Positions 23,011-37,390 of a stretch of DNA of 64,000 bases are shown here, piece after piece. The DNA is from Cacajao melanocephalus (lineage: Eukaryota > Chordata > Mammalia > Primates > Pitheciidae): assembly GCA_963573385.1 (NCBI GenBank), contig CAUYLG010034991.1, positions 1-64,000 on the forward strand, written 5' to 3'. The notes under the pieces were generated by a model that did no database searches, had not been told where the DNA came from, and worked only from the letters and a program-made list of their open reading frames with translations. The first letter of the stretch is position 1; each line of letters starts with the position of its first letter. Made by a program: the position numbers and the translations under genes.

Positions 23011-24435
23011 TGTTAAATGAATGAAGAATATTAACCTCCCCACCAAGATATCAAGCTCCTTGAGAACAGATATCTAGACTCATGCCTCCTTGCATCCCCC
23101 AAGTGATGCACACAGTGGGCTTATAACAAATATTTGGTCAGTGATTTATATAGAGAAAACCATGTTTTACTTCAATAACTTTCACTCGACACCTAAGGAA
23201 TGTGATTTTGTTTGTATATACCATATAAAAACATCTGATCATTAAATATGCATGTATAAACACATACGACACTTAGTCAAGAGTGTCAAATGGAAGCTTG
23301 GCCTGACAATTTTTTCCCACCAAATTCCCTGGTGGTTTTACTTGACCCTCCAATTGGTCCTGCATCATACAGACATAGCCTCTATTATTTTCTTAGTAAA
23401 ATCTTTGCAACAAAAATCAGCAGTAAGTAAAAGGAGTCGCTTCTCAAGAAGCTATTTAATGAAGGAGAGCAAGATGGGGGTGGGTGTCGTCACAGGTAAG
23501 AGCAAGGTGCCTTCCAAGAATAGTTTAATACTAATACACATATCCTGTGACATTACTCCCAAAAAGGCTACAGTCTACTAGGATACTGTTGGTGATTTTC
23601 TCAAGAAAGAGGAGCCTTGCAAAGTGCAATCCATCATTTACAGCAAGGGCTGATCACTCAGACATGATGGTTTTAACCTTGGTGTTTAGGATATTTAAAA
23701 GGATGACTTTGGTCTCCTTTTTTCCAAGTGGGAAACAGTAGCCAAGTGATTCTCCCAAATCCAAATACAAAGTCACGTTAGGGTAAGGATGGGATGGAGA
23801 TGGCCACAGTGCTAGCCGGGCAAAAGGATGTGGCAGTTAAGCTGGAAAACTAGGGCACATGTTTTCAAAGGAAGGAGAAGGGAAGATTCTGAGAAGGCAT
23901 CTGTTAGGTTAAGAAAATGAAATTCTTGCGAGGTGGGGAAAATACCTCCTAGAGGAGAGAGCAGTTTTATACAAAGTAAAAGAAAATACCTGTGGGTCTT
24001 CTGACACAAAACTTCAAGTTGGACTGGAAAATATATGAACACCCAAAGTATGAATATTATCACATTATGATCTTCAAGCCAAGAAAAGACCTAAAGCACC
24101 ATCAAAAAACTGTGAGAGTTTTGCCCAAGTTTGAGTTTCTCTTTGACCCCAAATATTAAAGCAACTTTTAGTCCCAGTCCTCTGAAATGTGGAGAAGAGG
24201 CATCAGAGGGCATTAAGTAAAAACATAGAATTATATGTTCCTGGCATACAGTCGACAGCAGATTTACAAAAAACTGGATTAGTCTTTCTACTGTGCCCTT
24301 ATCTCCACCCCAAAAGATCCAATCAAGTGACTTTTGCCAGAGATCACAGAGACTACTGGGCCTCTGTGAAGGTGTTATTGATCTCTTACCAGATGTTACA
24401 GGAATAATTACATAAAAAATTTATATTTATAAATT
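23011..24435. other. Intergenic, L2/MIR 3' trace then unclassified
   Basis: Bases 23,035-23,145 look like an L2/MIR 3' end (CAAGCTCCTTGAGAACAGAT). The rest shows nothing recognisable. Confidence 0.4.
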
Positions 24436-24439
24436 TATA

Positions 24440-24900
24440 TACCGCCGAAAAAATTATGTATTGAACCCCTAACCCCCAGTACCTCAGAATACGACCTTAT
24501 TTGGAAATATAACCTCATTTTGTTCATTGTAGATGTAATTAGTTAAGAAGAGGTCGTGCTGGAGTAGATGGGCCCCTAATTCAATATGACTGGTGTCCTC
24601 ATAAAAAAGGTAAATTTGGACATAGACAGTCACAGACGGAACACCTCATGTGAATGTGAAGGCAGAGATCAGGGTAATGAATCTACAAGCCAAGGAAAGC
24701 CAAAGCTCACCAACAAACCACAAGAAGCCAGGCAAGTGCCAGGGAACAGATTCTTTCTCTGAGTCCTCAGAAAACGCCAACCCCACCCACACCTTGATCT
24801 CAGACTTCCAGCCTCCAGTACTGTGAGATGATAGATTACTTTTTTTTTAAGCCGCCTAGTTTTTGGTACCTTGTCATGGCAGTCCTAGGAAACTAATACA
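24440..24900 (+). repeat. ERVL-MaLR LTR (MLT1A-type)
   Basis: Long, well-preserved match to the MLT1 pattern: TGAACCCCTAACCCCCAGTA, TTCAATATGACTGGTGTCCT, CACCTTGATCTCAGACTTCC, ending CCTAGGAAACTAATACAC. Solitary LTR without internal viral sequence. Confidence 0.82.
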
Positions 24901-26455
24901 CCAGATTAACGATCAAGATCTCCAAGGTTTATATCTCCAAGGGCTCTCTTCCACAGATGATCTTACTACTACTGAAGACACTGCTCTGGTTTCCAGAGTT
25001 GTCTTAAGTTACCTTCTCATAACGTCATGTCGGAAAGCTCAACTATGCATAATTAAATTTATTTTAACAAAAGTTGCTTTTTGCTCATAGCCCCTTCTTA
25101 TGTATGTACTTCTGTTCCATGGTTGGGAAAATCTGTGTTTGCTAATTTCTAAGACGAGATTGATACAAAGCCATCTGTTAAATGGGAAATATTCCTGTAT
25201 ATATGAGATAATCAACAAATATGGTTCCAATTAATGATTTTTTAAATTACTATTGAAATATTTACTTGGACTGTGCCCATATGATGTCAAAATAACCGAG
25301 TTGCATGTGAATATTTCATTCAAACAATTCACTATTTGTCTACATAACACCACATAATGTGGCTGATTGCTGTTCTATTAAAAGACTGACTGGATTGACC
25401 AGTGGTTTTTGGCATCATAAAGCATATGCTAGATTCCTTTATGAATACCAGGAGACCAAGCCAGAGAAATAAAAAGGTTTTTCTTTTCTTTAAACTCCCT
25501 AGGACTATTAATAATGAAATATTACAGTGGAGGGGACGTTTCACTTAGGAAGTATCACTTAATGATATTAGTTAATAGTCGTTCCTATGGGATTTTGTCA
25601 GTACCTTATTTCATCTTTATTGTTCCATAGGGGAGTTCATTTCCGTGGCTTAGGTGATACTAACTGCTTTATAGAGACTAAAGTGTCATCACTCCAGATG
25701 AGGCAAACTAAACAGTATGCCTACCAGACTGCTAATAAATAGGGAGCAAAGAAGTAGGGGAGGGGTCACGAACACATTCTCATTTTCTTCTTTTTCCCAC
25801 TCCCTGCTTTTTCTCACCACTCACTGCCCACAGTGACGGGGACTGGATGGATAGATGTAGGGTGAAACCAAAAGGAGTAAACTGGGAAGAGTAGTTTGAA
25901 CTGGAGAAAGAGGATGACATGAATTGGACAAGCTTCTAAGAAAGTCCAAACCAGACCCATTACTGTAACTCAGACACTGGCCTTCTGCCTACATCAAAGC
26001 CATAACAGTTGTCATGTTATGTCTTTGTGGTCTTCTCACAACCCTCTATGAGTCTTCCACTTCCTTTTTGCCTCCACCTCCTTTCTTTCCCCTTCTGACT
26101 ATAAAATGACTGGTCCCTATAATCCATCTTAACTCTTTAATTAGAGATTCTACAGACGTGGGGTGCCACACAGCAAGATGTGGACATCACAATCTGAAAT
26201 TCAGGATCCCTAAACAAACAGCTTCTCACACCTATCTAAGTAATGCACTGCTCTAATCCAATACATTTTCTAGACAATCTCACTGCCTCCTATTAGGATA
26301 ATATGGGGATTTTCAAGTAACACTTTGAGACATTTTTAAAATATTTTTTACAAGAAGGAGAATTTAAAGATATATCAAGAATGAGATTTCAAAGTTTGTG
26401 AAACTAACATCTAGCAATCAGTAGAGAAAAACTTAGTATATATGATATAAACACA
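24901..26455. other. Intergenic, unclassified
   Basis: No gene, RNA or transposon recognised. Confidence 0.4.
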
Positions 26456-26457
26456 TA

Positions 26458-26690
26458 GACATAGCTGGTGGGAATGTGTAGTGAATGATTCAGGCACTTC
26501 TGGAAACAGTTTGGCAGTTTCTTAAGACGTTAAGCATGGACTTATGAAATAACCCAGCAATTCCACTCCTAGGTATATACCCAAAAGAAATGTGGATTTA
26601 TGTCCACATAAAAACTTGTACATGAATGTTCATACCAGCATCATTTATAATAGGACTAAAAATACTTCATTACAATGGTTTCATATTTAT
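26458..26690 (+). repeat. L1 ORF2 3'-end fragment (old L1M)
   Basis: Contains AACCCAGCAATTCCACTCCT, AGGTATATACCCAAAAGAAATG and CATTTATAATAGGACTAAAA, which mark the end of L1 ORF2. Decayed. Confidence 0.85.
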
Positions 26691-26796
26691 AGTGCCCTGA
26701 TACAGCTGTCAATGAAAGAATGAGTGTCTACTACTATAAAATGTTGGTCCTATTTTCTTCAATGTGATTGCTAACTGTGTAAATTAAAGCAAGCAA

Positions 26797-26829
26797 GTGT
26801 GTGTGCACGCGTGTGTGTGTGTGTGTGTA
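26797..26829. repeat. (GT)n microsatellite, interrupted by GCACGC
   Basis: GT repeat with one CpG-containing interruption. Confidence 0.9.
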
Positions 26830-27040
26830 TTTCCTAACAGATGTATAAGCTGCCATCAGATAATAATAGGGGCCTTGTACAGAGAGTGCACGGTCTTTGG
26901 TCACTTTCGGGGATGGATTCTAGCAGGTCATCAGAAAGAAAATCCCCAATCACCAGCTCTGCATTATAAAGATAAAAAGAATTGAGATGAACCAAAGACA
27001 GGAGGTTTCCAGAGACTCTCACCCACAAAAGCCAATCATT

Positions 27041-27076
27041 TCCTCCCCCTCCTCCTTCTCCTCCTTCCTCCAGATT
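27041..27076. repeat. TCC-rich simple repeat
   Basis: Pyrimidine tract of CCTCCTTCTCCTCC type. Confidence 0.8.
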
Positions 27077-27489
27077 TATCTCCTTTCCTTCTTCAAATGA
27101 AGTCACCTCACTTAAGCAACTGGCCCTCCTATCTAACTCAATTCTTTGAGGAGCAAGGACATTTATTAATCCACACGAATCTCTACATTGTGGATGGAAC
27201 CTAATGGATTGTAGCCTCCACCTTGTGGCCTCCTCCAGGCCACTTTCCAGGCCACTGGTCTCTGTTGTCCAGCTCTCATTCCCAAAATATCATAACCACC
27301 CCCATTTGTCATAGTCTAGAGATTAATACAGTCCACCTTTTTTACTTCCTCACTCTGATAAGAAACTCTGTTCTTCAGTGGAATTTGGTAAAAATAAAAA
27401 ATAAACCAATACTTATGGGGTTGGATATGGTTTGGTATGGCTATTTGGAGTCATGTTGTGTGATCAGAAACCACAATGCAGTATCTTAG

Positions 27490-27965
27490 CTCCATTCTTC
27501 AATCATCCAAGTCCTGCCAATTCTATCTCCCTAAAAACATATCAGTTCTTCCCTTTCTCTCCATCCCACTGGTCTCTACCTTGCTTCAGGCCCTGATCCT
27601 TTCTTGCCATAATTATTATCATGACCTCCTAAGTGGTATCTTTGCCTCTAGTCTTGTTTTCCCTTATCCACCTCCTATGTGGCCCCTAGATTTGTAAAAC
27701 ATAAACAAACATAAACCCAGCCATAAACTCTCTTTAAAGCCCTGAAATAGCTCCCTGTCATCTCCAGAATAAATACCCAGCTCTTTATTTCAGCTTATAA
27801 GTTCCTTTAACCTAGTTCCGGTATACTTTTCCAAACTATTGCCTATCCATTCTGAGCTATTCATAGTTCTCAAAACAAGCTAAGCTCTCTATCCCATCCT
27901 TATAATTTCAAATGTTATTCCCTCTGTCTAGAATATTCTTTCTCTCCATACGTGTGTTAGCTAAC
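27490..27965 (+). repeat. L2 LINE 3' region
   Basis: CTCCCTGTCATCTCCAGAAT, CTTATAAGTTCCTTTAACCT and CTGTCTAGAATATTC follow the L2 order. Confidence 0.55.
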
Positions 27966-28059
27966 TATTTTACTTAACAGCTTTACTGAAATATAGTTTA
28001 CATACCATTACATTTACTAGGCTTGACTAACTGCTAACCTTTGAGATTCTATTTGGATG

Positions 28060-28500
28060 TCATTTCCTGTGTTTGGTTGGGTTCCACCAAAGACAGATCC
28101 TGAAATAAATATGTGGAAGCAAATGGGTTATATCAGAGAAGATTCTCGGAAAGCAGAATGAGGGAATGGAGAAGGGAGACAGAGAAGAGAGAAAAGTTTA
28201 TAAAGGGTATGTTAATGAGCATGAGTGTGTTATTACTATGGACAACGAGGGATCCACTCCATTGGAATTCTTTGAGAGCCTGTGAGAAACACATCTCTGA
28301 GTTGTCCCACTGCGAGGCAAATAAGCCTGGGTATTTATCCATTTATCCTATCCCTCATTTAATTGACGGTCACTTCTAGAGGTGTTAGGTCTCTGGCATT
28401 TCCAGTGTGTCCCATGGCCAGAAAATATCTCAGACAGAGAGGGGCAGGAAGACTTCAGTGTATGTGGAAACTACCTAGAGTGAACTTCCGGGGGTGGGTG
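28060..28500 (+). repeat. Old repeat, family unassigned, copy 1
   Basis: Begins GGTTGGGTTCCACCAAAGAC and resembles, in the same orientation, the segment at 63,125-63,560. Shared landmarks are TGGGTTCC...AGA..CAATCCTGAAA, an AGAGA-rich block, GG(A/C)AACGAG and TGGGTATTTAT. Confidence 0.55.
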
Positions 28501-28774
28501 GAGGGGATAAGGGTGGAGCACCAGATGGTATCTGTGCACACCCTCTTTAAAACTTTTCCAACCACCCCCCTACCTCTGATTTTCAGGCTAGGTTAGAGGA
28601 ACCTCCTCACTGATCACATAGCACACCAAAGTCCTTGCCACACTACACAACTTTCTTGTTTCACTTGTTGGCCTCACTTCACTGCACTCTGGCACCTTGA
28701 AGGTAAGGTCTTTATATCTCTTCATGCTCCACATTTAGCAAAGTGCCCTGGATCTAGAAGGCCCAATAATGTAT

Positions 28775-29090
28775 GTGTTTGTTTCAAAGCATTTTACATG
28801 TGTCATCAACCTTTACATCTGAAACCCTGCTTAGGAAGGAGAAAGCATCATCATCATCTTTATTATTCTCATTTTACAGACTTAATTTTTTTTATTATAC
28901 TTTAAGTTCTGGGGTACATGTGCCGATCATGCAGGTTTGTTACATAGGTATACGCATGCCATGGTGGTGGTTTGCTGCATCCATCACCCCAATGGACAGA
29001 AATCTTAACTACAGTGATGTAACAGAGTTAGATGAAGGACCTTATCTGTTGATGGCTGGGCCAGTACCCAAACTACTTTAGTTCCTGTTG
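28775..29090 (+). repeat. MIR-like SINE carrying an L1 3' end
   Basis: MIR-like sequence (CATTTTACATGTGTCATCAACC, TTATTCTCATTTTACAGAC) is interrupted by the L1 end and appears to resume near 29,010. Confidence 0.45.
28887..28992 (-). repeat. L1 3' UTR end, about 105 bp
   Basis: Antisense L1 3' terminus: TATACTTTAAGTTCTGGGGT, GCAGGTTTGTTACATAGGTA, CATGCCATGG. Primate-type L1, extremely 5'-truncated. Confidence 0.85.
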
Positions 29091-32000
29091 CTTAGCACAC
29101 TGCAGGGGGTAATGGCATTCACCTGAGGCTAAACCTTTCAACCCATGGCAGAACAGAGCTTTCCATGTCCAGAATAATCCCCTTTACAATATTCAGAAGA
29201 CGCCTGAAGGTGGAAGCAGGGCAGCCCTAGAAATGCCAAGTTCTGTGCTTTGTCTAAAAAAGGAAGCTTTGATTTTTTTTGTTTTCCGTCACTTAGCCTC
29301 TCCTTGGAGCTGCCTCCTGATTGAACTTTTCTACAATTCTAATATTTGTGAATATGTAAATCAGATTTTACTATTAATTCACCAACATAATGCCATTTAT
29401 GAGAAGGAAGTCATCAGCCACGGGGAACAGAATGCCTTGTAGCTCTGTTATTTTTAAAAAGTCAAAGCAAGAAGTACACAGTTCTAATAACAGAAGGGAT
29501 GAAGTGCTTTGTTCTTAGGTTATGCTCTAGAGTACGAGTTTTAAAAGGATTAAATATATAAACATCAAAGAAAGACTGCCCCGAAGCTAACAGTTGTATC
29601 AGGAAACCCCCTGCTTTCTTATGTCCCCTACGTTCAAACATAAGACAACAGATCTGGTGATTAGAATGGTCTTTCTGTTCACTTTACACAGTAAAGGAAG
29701 AGAATTAAAGAAGCTTTCCTTTAGCAATATCATGACTACTGGTGAACCACTAAAAAACGGAAAAATTTTAACATGCATAAGGTCAGAGTCTATTCAGTTA
29801 CTTTTTCTGTTATGTATTTTGGAACCACTTGACAGTTTTCCATTTTAACATTTTGAGGGATTTTTCTTGGTAGAATCCAGACAAGGACTGCATAAGTTTT
29901 GCCATCTGCAAAAAGAGTGGGTTGGATTAGATTAGCAAACACTTTTAGTTCCATACAATATTTTTGTTGGTCCACAGAACTTCTCTAAAGAATACCAACA
30001 TTAGAAATGAATCCAAACACTGAAAACCTGATTAATGGATAGGCCACAATATTGCCATTTTACAGCACTTTTAAATGAATAGCAAATACAGAAATAACAT
30101 TAAATTGTTTATATTATTCATGGCATATTATGTTATCTGACTAGAATGTTTTAAAATAGTCAAGGCATTCTAGAAATGGAATCAAGTAATATTTTGCTTA
30201 ACAGCAGAATGAGTGAATGGAAAAACATGGATTTTGATATCAGATAGACCTGGGCTCTATTTATACTTCCATTATGGTGTAACCCTGCACAAGATATTGA
30301 ATCTCCTTAATCCTCAACTTCGTCTCTTTAAAATGGGTTTGACAATGGGCTTAAGAGCCCACGGAGTGATTCTGCAAATTATATAGGCTAGATATTTGAA
30401 AGTGCCTAGGGCTAACTTTGGCACATGAAATGCATAAAAATATTCTTTTCCCATTTTCTATTATTCCTGTAAATTTTCAGCACAATTACTCCTTAAATGC
30501 AAGAGATTATATTTTAGAGTCATTTCTAACAATTCCATTTAAATATCTCCCTCCTCATATAAACATCACAAGGGTATAAAAGTATTGGACGCAATTTGAA
30601 ATAGGATCATGTTGTATTGGTGGCCCACCAACTTAAATTTATTTTCATCTTAATTGGCTTGGTTTAGAAAAAGATGATCAACCCCTGGATTACATTAGTT
30701 TACAGAACTTTTTTAGCTCTAAAATTTTTCTAAAACCAACTTACAAGTGATGGAAGCCGAAAAGGGTAGGGGATAGCTAGGTTGTATCAGGTCTGTCCCC
30801 GGTGCTGAAAGTGAAAAATGTACCTAAACTCTCCTCATTTAGATCCAGTAGAAGGGAAACTAGTGGGACTTAATGAAAATCCTGAATTGCACCTTGTTTG
30901 CTATTAAGAAAGCGACATTACTCAGGCATCTCCAGAATACAGTGATTATCCTCTTTGACCAAGTTAAAACTTTAGGACCACCCCAAGGGAAGAAAGAGAA
31001 AGGAGACACCAGCCCAGCCCAGTGATCAAAAGGCTATCATAAGGTTGATGCGTGCTGAAACACAATTACCTGCCCATACACTTGAGTTATAGATTAGTTT
31101 TTAAATGCATATACACTTTGCTGCTTTCAATGTCCCAAGTGCTTCAAAGTGTTCCTTGTAAAATGTGTCTGAACCAGTATCCCATTCATCCCAGTTTAGC
31201 AAAACGATACTCATTGATAGTTAGCAACATTCCTTTGTGTATTAAAATATGCACATCCAATTTAAAGAGTTTCTCTTAAGTAAGCACTTCCCATCCAACT
31301 TATTTACAGCTCGAATTTCTCACATGGAATAACAAATATTTTGAATATGTGAAATCAGAATTGTTAACTACTTTTTAAAAAAATAACTGATCATTGGTTC
31401 TAACAAAATGATTTTAAAAACCATTTGTCTGAATGTGGCAGCATCCTTATCTTCCTTGAGTGATTTGTGTATTTTACTCTAATAAGCCACCAACAGGCAT
31501 TTACTCAAGTCTGCTCTGTGCTCAATCCTAGCATTGAAGGTCTGAAGGTGAAATCAAAAGTTCAAGGTAAGGTTCTTGGCCTGTAGGAAATTAAAATCTT
31601 GTTAAGAGAACAGGAAAAATATATGATATATATAACCTATATGAAACATCAGACAACAAAGAAGCTAAAAACAGCAAGCAAGATGCTAACTCTAGGACTA
31701 AATGTATTCTAAGACCAGGGATCAACCAGATACCATTTATGATTTCTGTGAATCCCACACACTGAAGGGACGGTACTTCTCTGAAATTTACCTTATACAG
31801 GATCATATTTTAATCCTCTGTGTTTTTATTCAACCATATTAAACTACAAATTCCTTGAGAGCAGGGAATCCTTTGCTCAATTTCTCCTAGTTACGAAGCA
31901 CAGTAGAAACTTGCTCACTGAAATGATTCAAATAAAATTGCTCAGAGTTAACAGAGTTAAATTAACCAATGTTGGTTGTGGCAGTCATAGAAGGTTTATT

Positions 32001-33234
32001 GGATGTGTGAGCTGGGATTTTGAGAGACCCTTGAAGGAAGGAAGGATTTTGAAAGGTAGAGAGAAGGTATGGTCATGCTTTTTGTTAGGAGAAAAAAGCA
32101 AAGCAAAGGTTTAGAACTGATCACTTTAACTCACCAGTGGCATTGTGAGCATAGACATCTAGAGAGTGTGTGCCAAAGTGTTTTTCCCTGAATTAGAACA
32201 TGAAATATCTCTCATTTGGCCCTGAGTCCTGTGTCTATTCAGAAAAATAATTTTGTATGATTTTTTGCCTTACATCTTCACAAATCATCCTTCCAAAAGA
32301 CTCATGATGATATTGAAAGCCTGCTGAGTTGGCAGAACATCCAGAAAGATCCAGACATAACAATTATCCCACTTTTGAGCAGGGAATCATCTACACACAG
32401 CAGTGTGTCTCTTTATCTTAAGTAAACAATTAAGGCTTGCGACACGTTTTCTCTTTTCAATTTCAAGTTTAAACTATCATTAGAAATCTCTTTGGGTACC
32501 ATTTCAGGGAGTACAGCGTTGCTATGCATAAAACAGCTTCTTGGTCAAAACATGGCTGAGACCCAGTAGATACTTCATGGAGACATCCCCACTCAAGGGA
32601 GCTCTGATGTTTGCCAGAGAGCTTCCTCACTTTGAAAGGATAATTCTGGTTATACTTTGACCTTCTCTGCATGTGCTTCCATTCTCCAAGAAATCTTATG
32701 TAGGTCTTTTAGGATAGCAGAAACACCCACCACTTGGCAATATGTCAGAACCATTGAGATTGGGATGGTATAAAATAATAAACACATTACACTAAGTGCC
32801 ACCCTCAATTGCAGCCTCCCAAATATCTTTTGTATTATATTATCTGCTATGCATAGTGATTTCATGGTAGACAGAAATGTTTAGATTTAAGATATATGCA
32901 TGAAAACATTTTGTTGTTTCTCAGGCAGAAAATGGTGATGTGATTAAAAGCTAATACTTGAAACATTTGCTAGACAAGAGCAGGCCTTTGCTTGTAACCT
33001 TATCAAATCAAAGAATCTTTTCTTTTGAATCCCTACTCCACATTATGATCAACCTCTCTGGCATATCTGAGCAAGACTGAGCCAAAAAACTGATTCCAAA
33101 TGTAGCACATGATAGAAATTCCTGCAAAGTAGGACTAATTCGGTGTTTCATCAAAGAATTTAATCTCTGTGAAGGAATGCCCTTGTCCCTTCCAATTTAA
33201 AAATTATTAGAAAGGCATTTGTTGGGAGCTGTCT
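29091..33234. other. Intergenic; MIR and L2 traces
   Basis: A MIR-like element lies at 30,205-30,445 (AGACCTGGGCTCTATTTATA) and L2-like pieces at 31,490-31,620 and 31,820-31,930 (ACTACAAATTCCTTGAGAGC). No exon is recognised in the remaining AT-rich DNA. Confidence 0.45.
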
Positions 33235-33542
33235 ACTTAACATGTAGTGGCAGATATTTGATCCTAAGAAAATAGAGATACAGCCAAAGATTTATGTACA
33301 GGATGTTCATCTCAGTGTTATTTATAGTAGTAAAATTTTTAAAAACTAAGTGGCCAACAACATGGCATAATGTACATTAAGGTTCAGATGTATGATGGAA
33401 TTCTAGGCAGCCATAAAATCCTTCATAGTAATAATAATTGAAACGAGAAAATGTTCATGGGATATGTTTAATGAGAAAAAATAGTTATCAATCAGAATGT
33501 TTACTATGATCCTAAATTATAGAAAAGAAAATAAATAAACAT
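33235..33542 (+). repeat. Old L1 3' fragment
   Basis: AGGATGTTCATCTCAGTGTT, ATTTATAGTAGTAAAA and AGTGGCCAACAACATGG follow the L1M/HAL1 ORF2 tail. It ends in an AAATAAATAAAC tail. Confidence 0.75.
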
Positions 33543-34164
<622 letters not shown>

Positions 34165-34192
34165 GTAATTTGTTTCTAAAAGGCCACAACTG

Positions 34193-34395
34193 GTCCCATC
34201 TCTACTAAAAATACAAAATTAGCTGGGTGTGGTGGCGGGCACCTGTAATCCCAGCTACTCGGGGGTGGGGCTGAGGCAGAAGAATGGCTTGAACCTAGGA
34301 GGTGGAGGGTGCAGTGAGCCAAGATCACAACACTGCACTCCAGCCTGGGTGACAGAGTGAGACTCCGTCTCAAAAAAAAAAAAAAAAAAAAAAAC
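34193..34395 (+). repeat. Alu, 5'-truncated
   Basis: Begins inside the left arm (GGTCCCATCTCTACTAAAAA) and ends in a long A tail (34,372-34,394). Confidence 0.92.
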
Positions 34396-34689
34396 CCCAA
34401 AAAACCACAACTGTCACTCATATTAGCCAGGATGACATGCTCAGCCATTTTTTGTGGTTTGGACAAGGTTCATGTTTTATCTGTTTTAAGATATGATTAT
34501 GGAGTGGTCCTAATTTTGTCTTATTCCGTCACAGTTACAGAATACTCTTACCTGACATTAGTGTTTCAGGAAATGGTTTATGTTCAGTGAGAGAACACCA
34601 AACTTAGTTGGGAGTGCCAGGCTAGCTCCTGAATGCCAGGGACTGATTTTCTTTTCACACACGTGTGTAGAATAGAATTATGACAAATA

Positions 34690-34930
34690 TCATTTATTAT
34701 ATGTCAGTGATATTTCAGGCTGTAGGCACCGTTTTAAGTGCTTTACATATTCTAATATATTTAATCCTCACAGCAGTTCTATGGGGTTGGTATTATTGTT
34801 ATTCCCATTTTCCAGAACAGAAAAACTGTGCCATAAAGAAGTAAAGATACCCATTGTATTTTAGCTAGTAAATAGTAGAGCAAGGATTCAACTCAGTGGC
34901 TCCAGAACCAAAAGCCTCAACTTCTATATT
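34690..34930 (+). repeat. MIR SINE
   Basis: TTATATGTCAGTGATATTTC, TTTAATCCTCACAGCAGTTC, TTCCCATTTTCCAGAACAG and AGCAAGGATTCAACTCAG follow the MIR order clearly. Confidence 0.75.
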
Positions 34931-36879
34931 ACATTGCCTATGTGTACAATAAATTATCAACAAAGGTTGAAAGGTAGTGGAAGTACACCAACACAGGTGT
35001 TTTGGTTTCCTTCTTTTTCTTGTTCTTACTTTCCAAATTGTCTAAAATTAATATGTATTCATTTTAAACCACAAAAAGTAATAACTTATTAACGTTCCGG
35101 TGAAAGCTCTGATCACAAAGTCATTGGCCCAAATGCAAACTCAAGTCGTTGGTGGAGGCAATGCTCCCAGAACTTCCACAAAAAAAGAAGAAAAATTGGT
35201 AGGGGGCAACACCCTTCCTGCACTCTTCTGTGTGGTGTCTCTCTCTTTCTCTCTCTCTCTCTTTCTCTCTCTCTCTCCTCACTCTCACTCTCTCTGCTGT
35301 TCCAATTCAATTTAGACAACACTAACTGGATTGTCTGCAGTAAAAGGTGGCCCAAGGTCCACACTCACTTGGTTCTGTCTCCAAATTGAAACATACAGGG
35401 TGGAAGCGCCCCTAAAGATACGTAAGGACAGTTAGGAATAGAGTAGGGAGGACTAGAAACAAATGCCTTGGCCCCAAAGGAAAGGCCTTTTCTGTGTGGG
35501 AGGACAGCACTCTCGCCCTGGCCAGCCGAGCAATGCAGTTTCTCCTGCTCTAAGATGCAGCCCAGGCATTGAGGGAGGGCACTCCGTTCTTCAGCCCTTG
35601 TGAGGGCTAACACGAAAAGCCCGGAAATTCTAGGGACGAGGGCGAACAGAGGTTGGGAGGGAGCCATTTGGAGGGTCAAAGACTTCAGAATGAAAAGAGC
35701 TTCGTCAAAATGTTAAAGGCGTCCAAGGAGACCTGTCAGCTGGTTTACCTTCTGTTACTTTTGTCCCTGTGCTGGCATCAGGGCACCTAAAACAGTTCTG
35801 TTCATTCCCTGTGCAGAGACCGATTTTAGGCCTCCTGAGAAGTGCCCACCCACTAGCTGCTGCTGGCTCCGTTGCAAAGAGCTGGATTCGCAGTATTTCC
35901 CACCGCCACCCCTCCTCCCCGCCCTTCCATCTTTCCGTCTGCCCGGGCTGAGAGCCACGCGGGGCATCCACCCTGTCATTTAGCACCTCGGCTACGCAAT
36001 GGTGGGTGGTTTCCCAAAGCGTGTGCCCTCGCAGCCACTCACGCTCGCCTCGCTGCTTGCAGGGGCACAAGTCAATGAGGCTTTTCCCTCCGCGATCATC
36101 GTGAATCAGCAAAGCGCTGCAGAACAGCGGCATCTCTGCGAGCAGAAATTAAGATGCTGGGGAAATGGCACAAGTGGAGTGTGGCATGGGGAATTTCTAG
36201 CCCCTTCCTATGTGTCCCTCCCAGGGATGGCAATACTGGAGGTGGGGACCCCGCTGAAAGCTGCTGGACTTAGGCGTCCTGGGGAGCCTTTGGCAACAGA
36301 GCAGTGTGGGGAATAAGAAGGAAGAGCACAGAAAGTGGATGAGAAATGGGTGGAAGGATCTAGGGAGCACAAGCAGGGCAGGGCAGGTGTGCCCCCTGGG
36401 CGGGCAGCGCAGCAGGTGCAGGTGTTGCTGAGGCAAGGTAGGAAGGAGGGTCTGGTATGGGGGAAGGGAGGGGATCATCAAATAGGGAGGATTTCCCAAA
36501 ATGCGACTTCCTGTTTCCAACGTGCACGTTCCCAAGTTCAGTTTGAGAAGTGAAGGGCCGCTAGGTGTAGGGGAGTCTGGAACGGGAACGTTAGGGAAAT
36601 GCCTCCCAGAGGCACCTTCTCCTACTCATTCTCCTCTCTCTTCCCCCACCACTCCCCTTCCTCCTCCGTCCCTATTCCAACTGCCTTCAGCTTTGATTAA
36701 TATGCATGTCTAGCTCCTTAGTGCGGGCCACCGCCTCCCGTTCGACCCCTAGCACTGGGAGGCTGAGCGGGAGGCTGAGCGCTCCAAGCCTGGAGCCTGA
36801 GGACCCCTCGCCGTGGCCTGGACCCCACCCCCTGGCCTGAGGGAGCCCCTCAGTGACCCAGACTCCGAGATCCTGCTCG
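34931..36879. other. Immediate upstream flank of the CpG island
   Basis: A CT-rich microsatellite lies at 35,237-35,295. From 35,400 the GC content rises and transposon signatures disappear, as expected near a gene start. Several overlapping ORFs occur on both strands because of GC content; none has protein similarity I recognise. PTCHD1 regulatory DNA is a reasonable inference. Confidence 0.5.
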
Positions 36880-37390
36880 GTCTGCGTTGCTGTGGACAGA
36901 CCCAGGAGCTTGGAGCGCGAAATGAAACGCGCTAAATTGTACCTGTGCGTGGCCGTTCCCGCCGCCGCCGCAGGTCTTTCCCCGGGCCGAAGCCGGCGCC
37001 CGCCTTCTCGGGGAATTCTCCGGAGGGGGAGTGCGAGGGGAACCACGGTGACTGCCTGCTAGCTCACGGCTGGCGCGCACACGCACACGCCCAACTTTGC
37101 CAAGCCATCGGCGCCCCGCGGGCTCCCCCGCGCCCCCTGCGGCTCAACACACTCCGAGACCTGTATCTCTCCTGGTCTAGAGATAAGGTTCCCTCCACTC
37201 TCACACCTTCGCGGGTGGGGGAGGAGAGGGCAGAGTGAGGCAGAGAAGGGGGTTAATGCTACTGACGCCCTGGTCAGCCTTTCTCAAACACCCTATGCCC
37301 GCAGGGGCGCCCGCACCAGCCACGCCGCACCAGGTCCCCCAGACCTGCTGGTGACGACAGAGAGAGGAGGAGGAGGAGAAGGCAGGGAGA

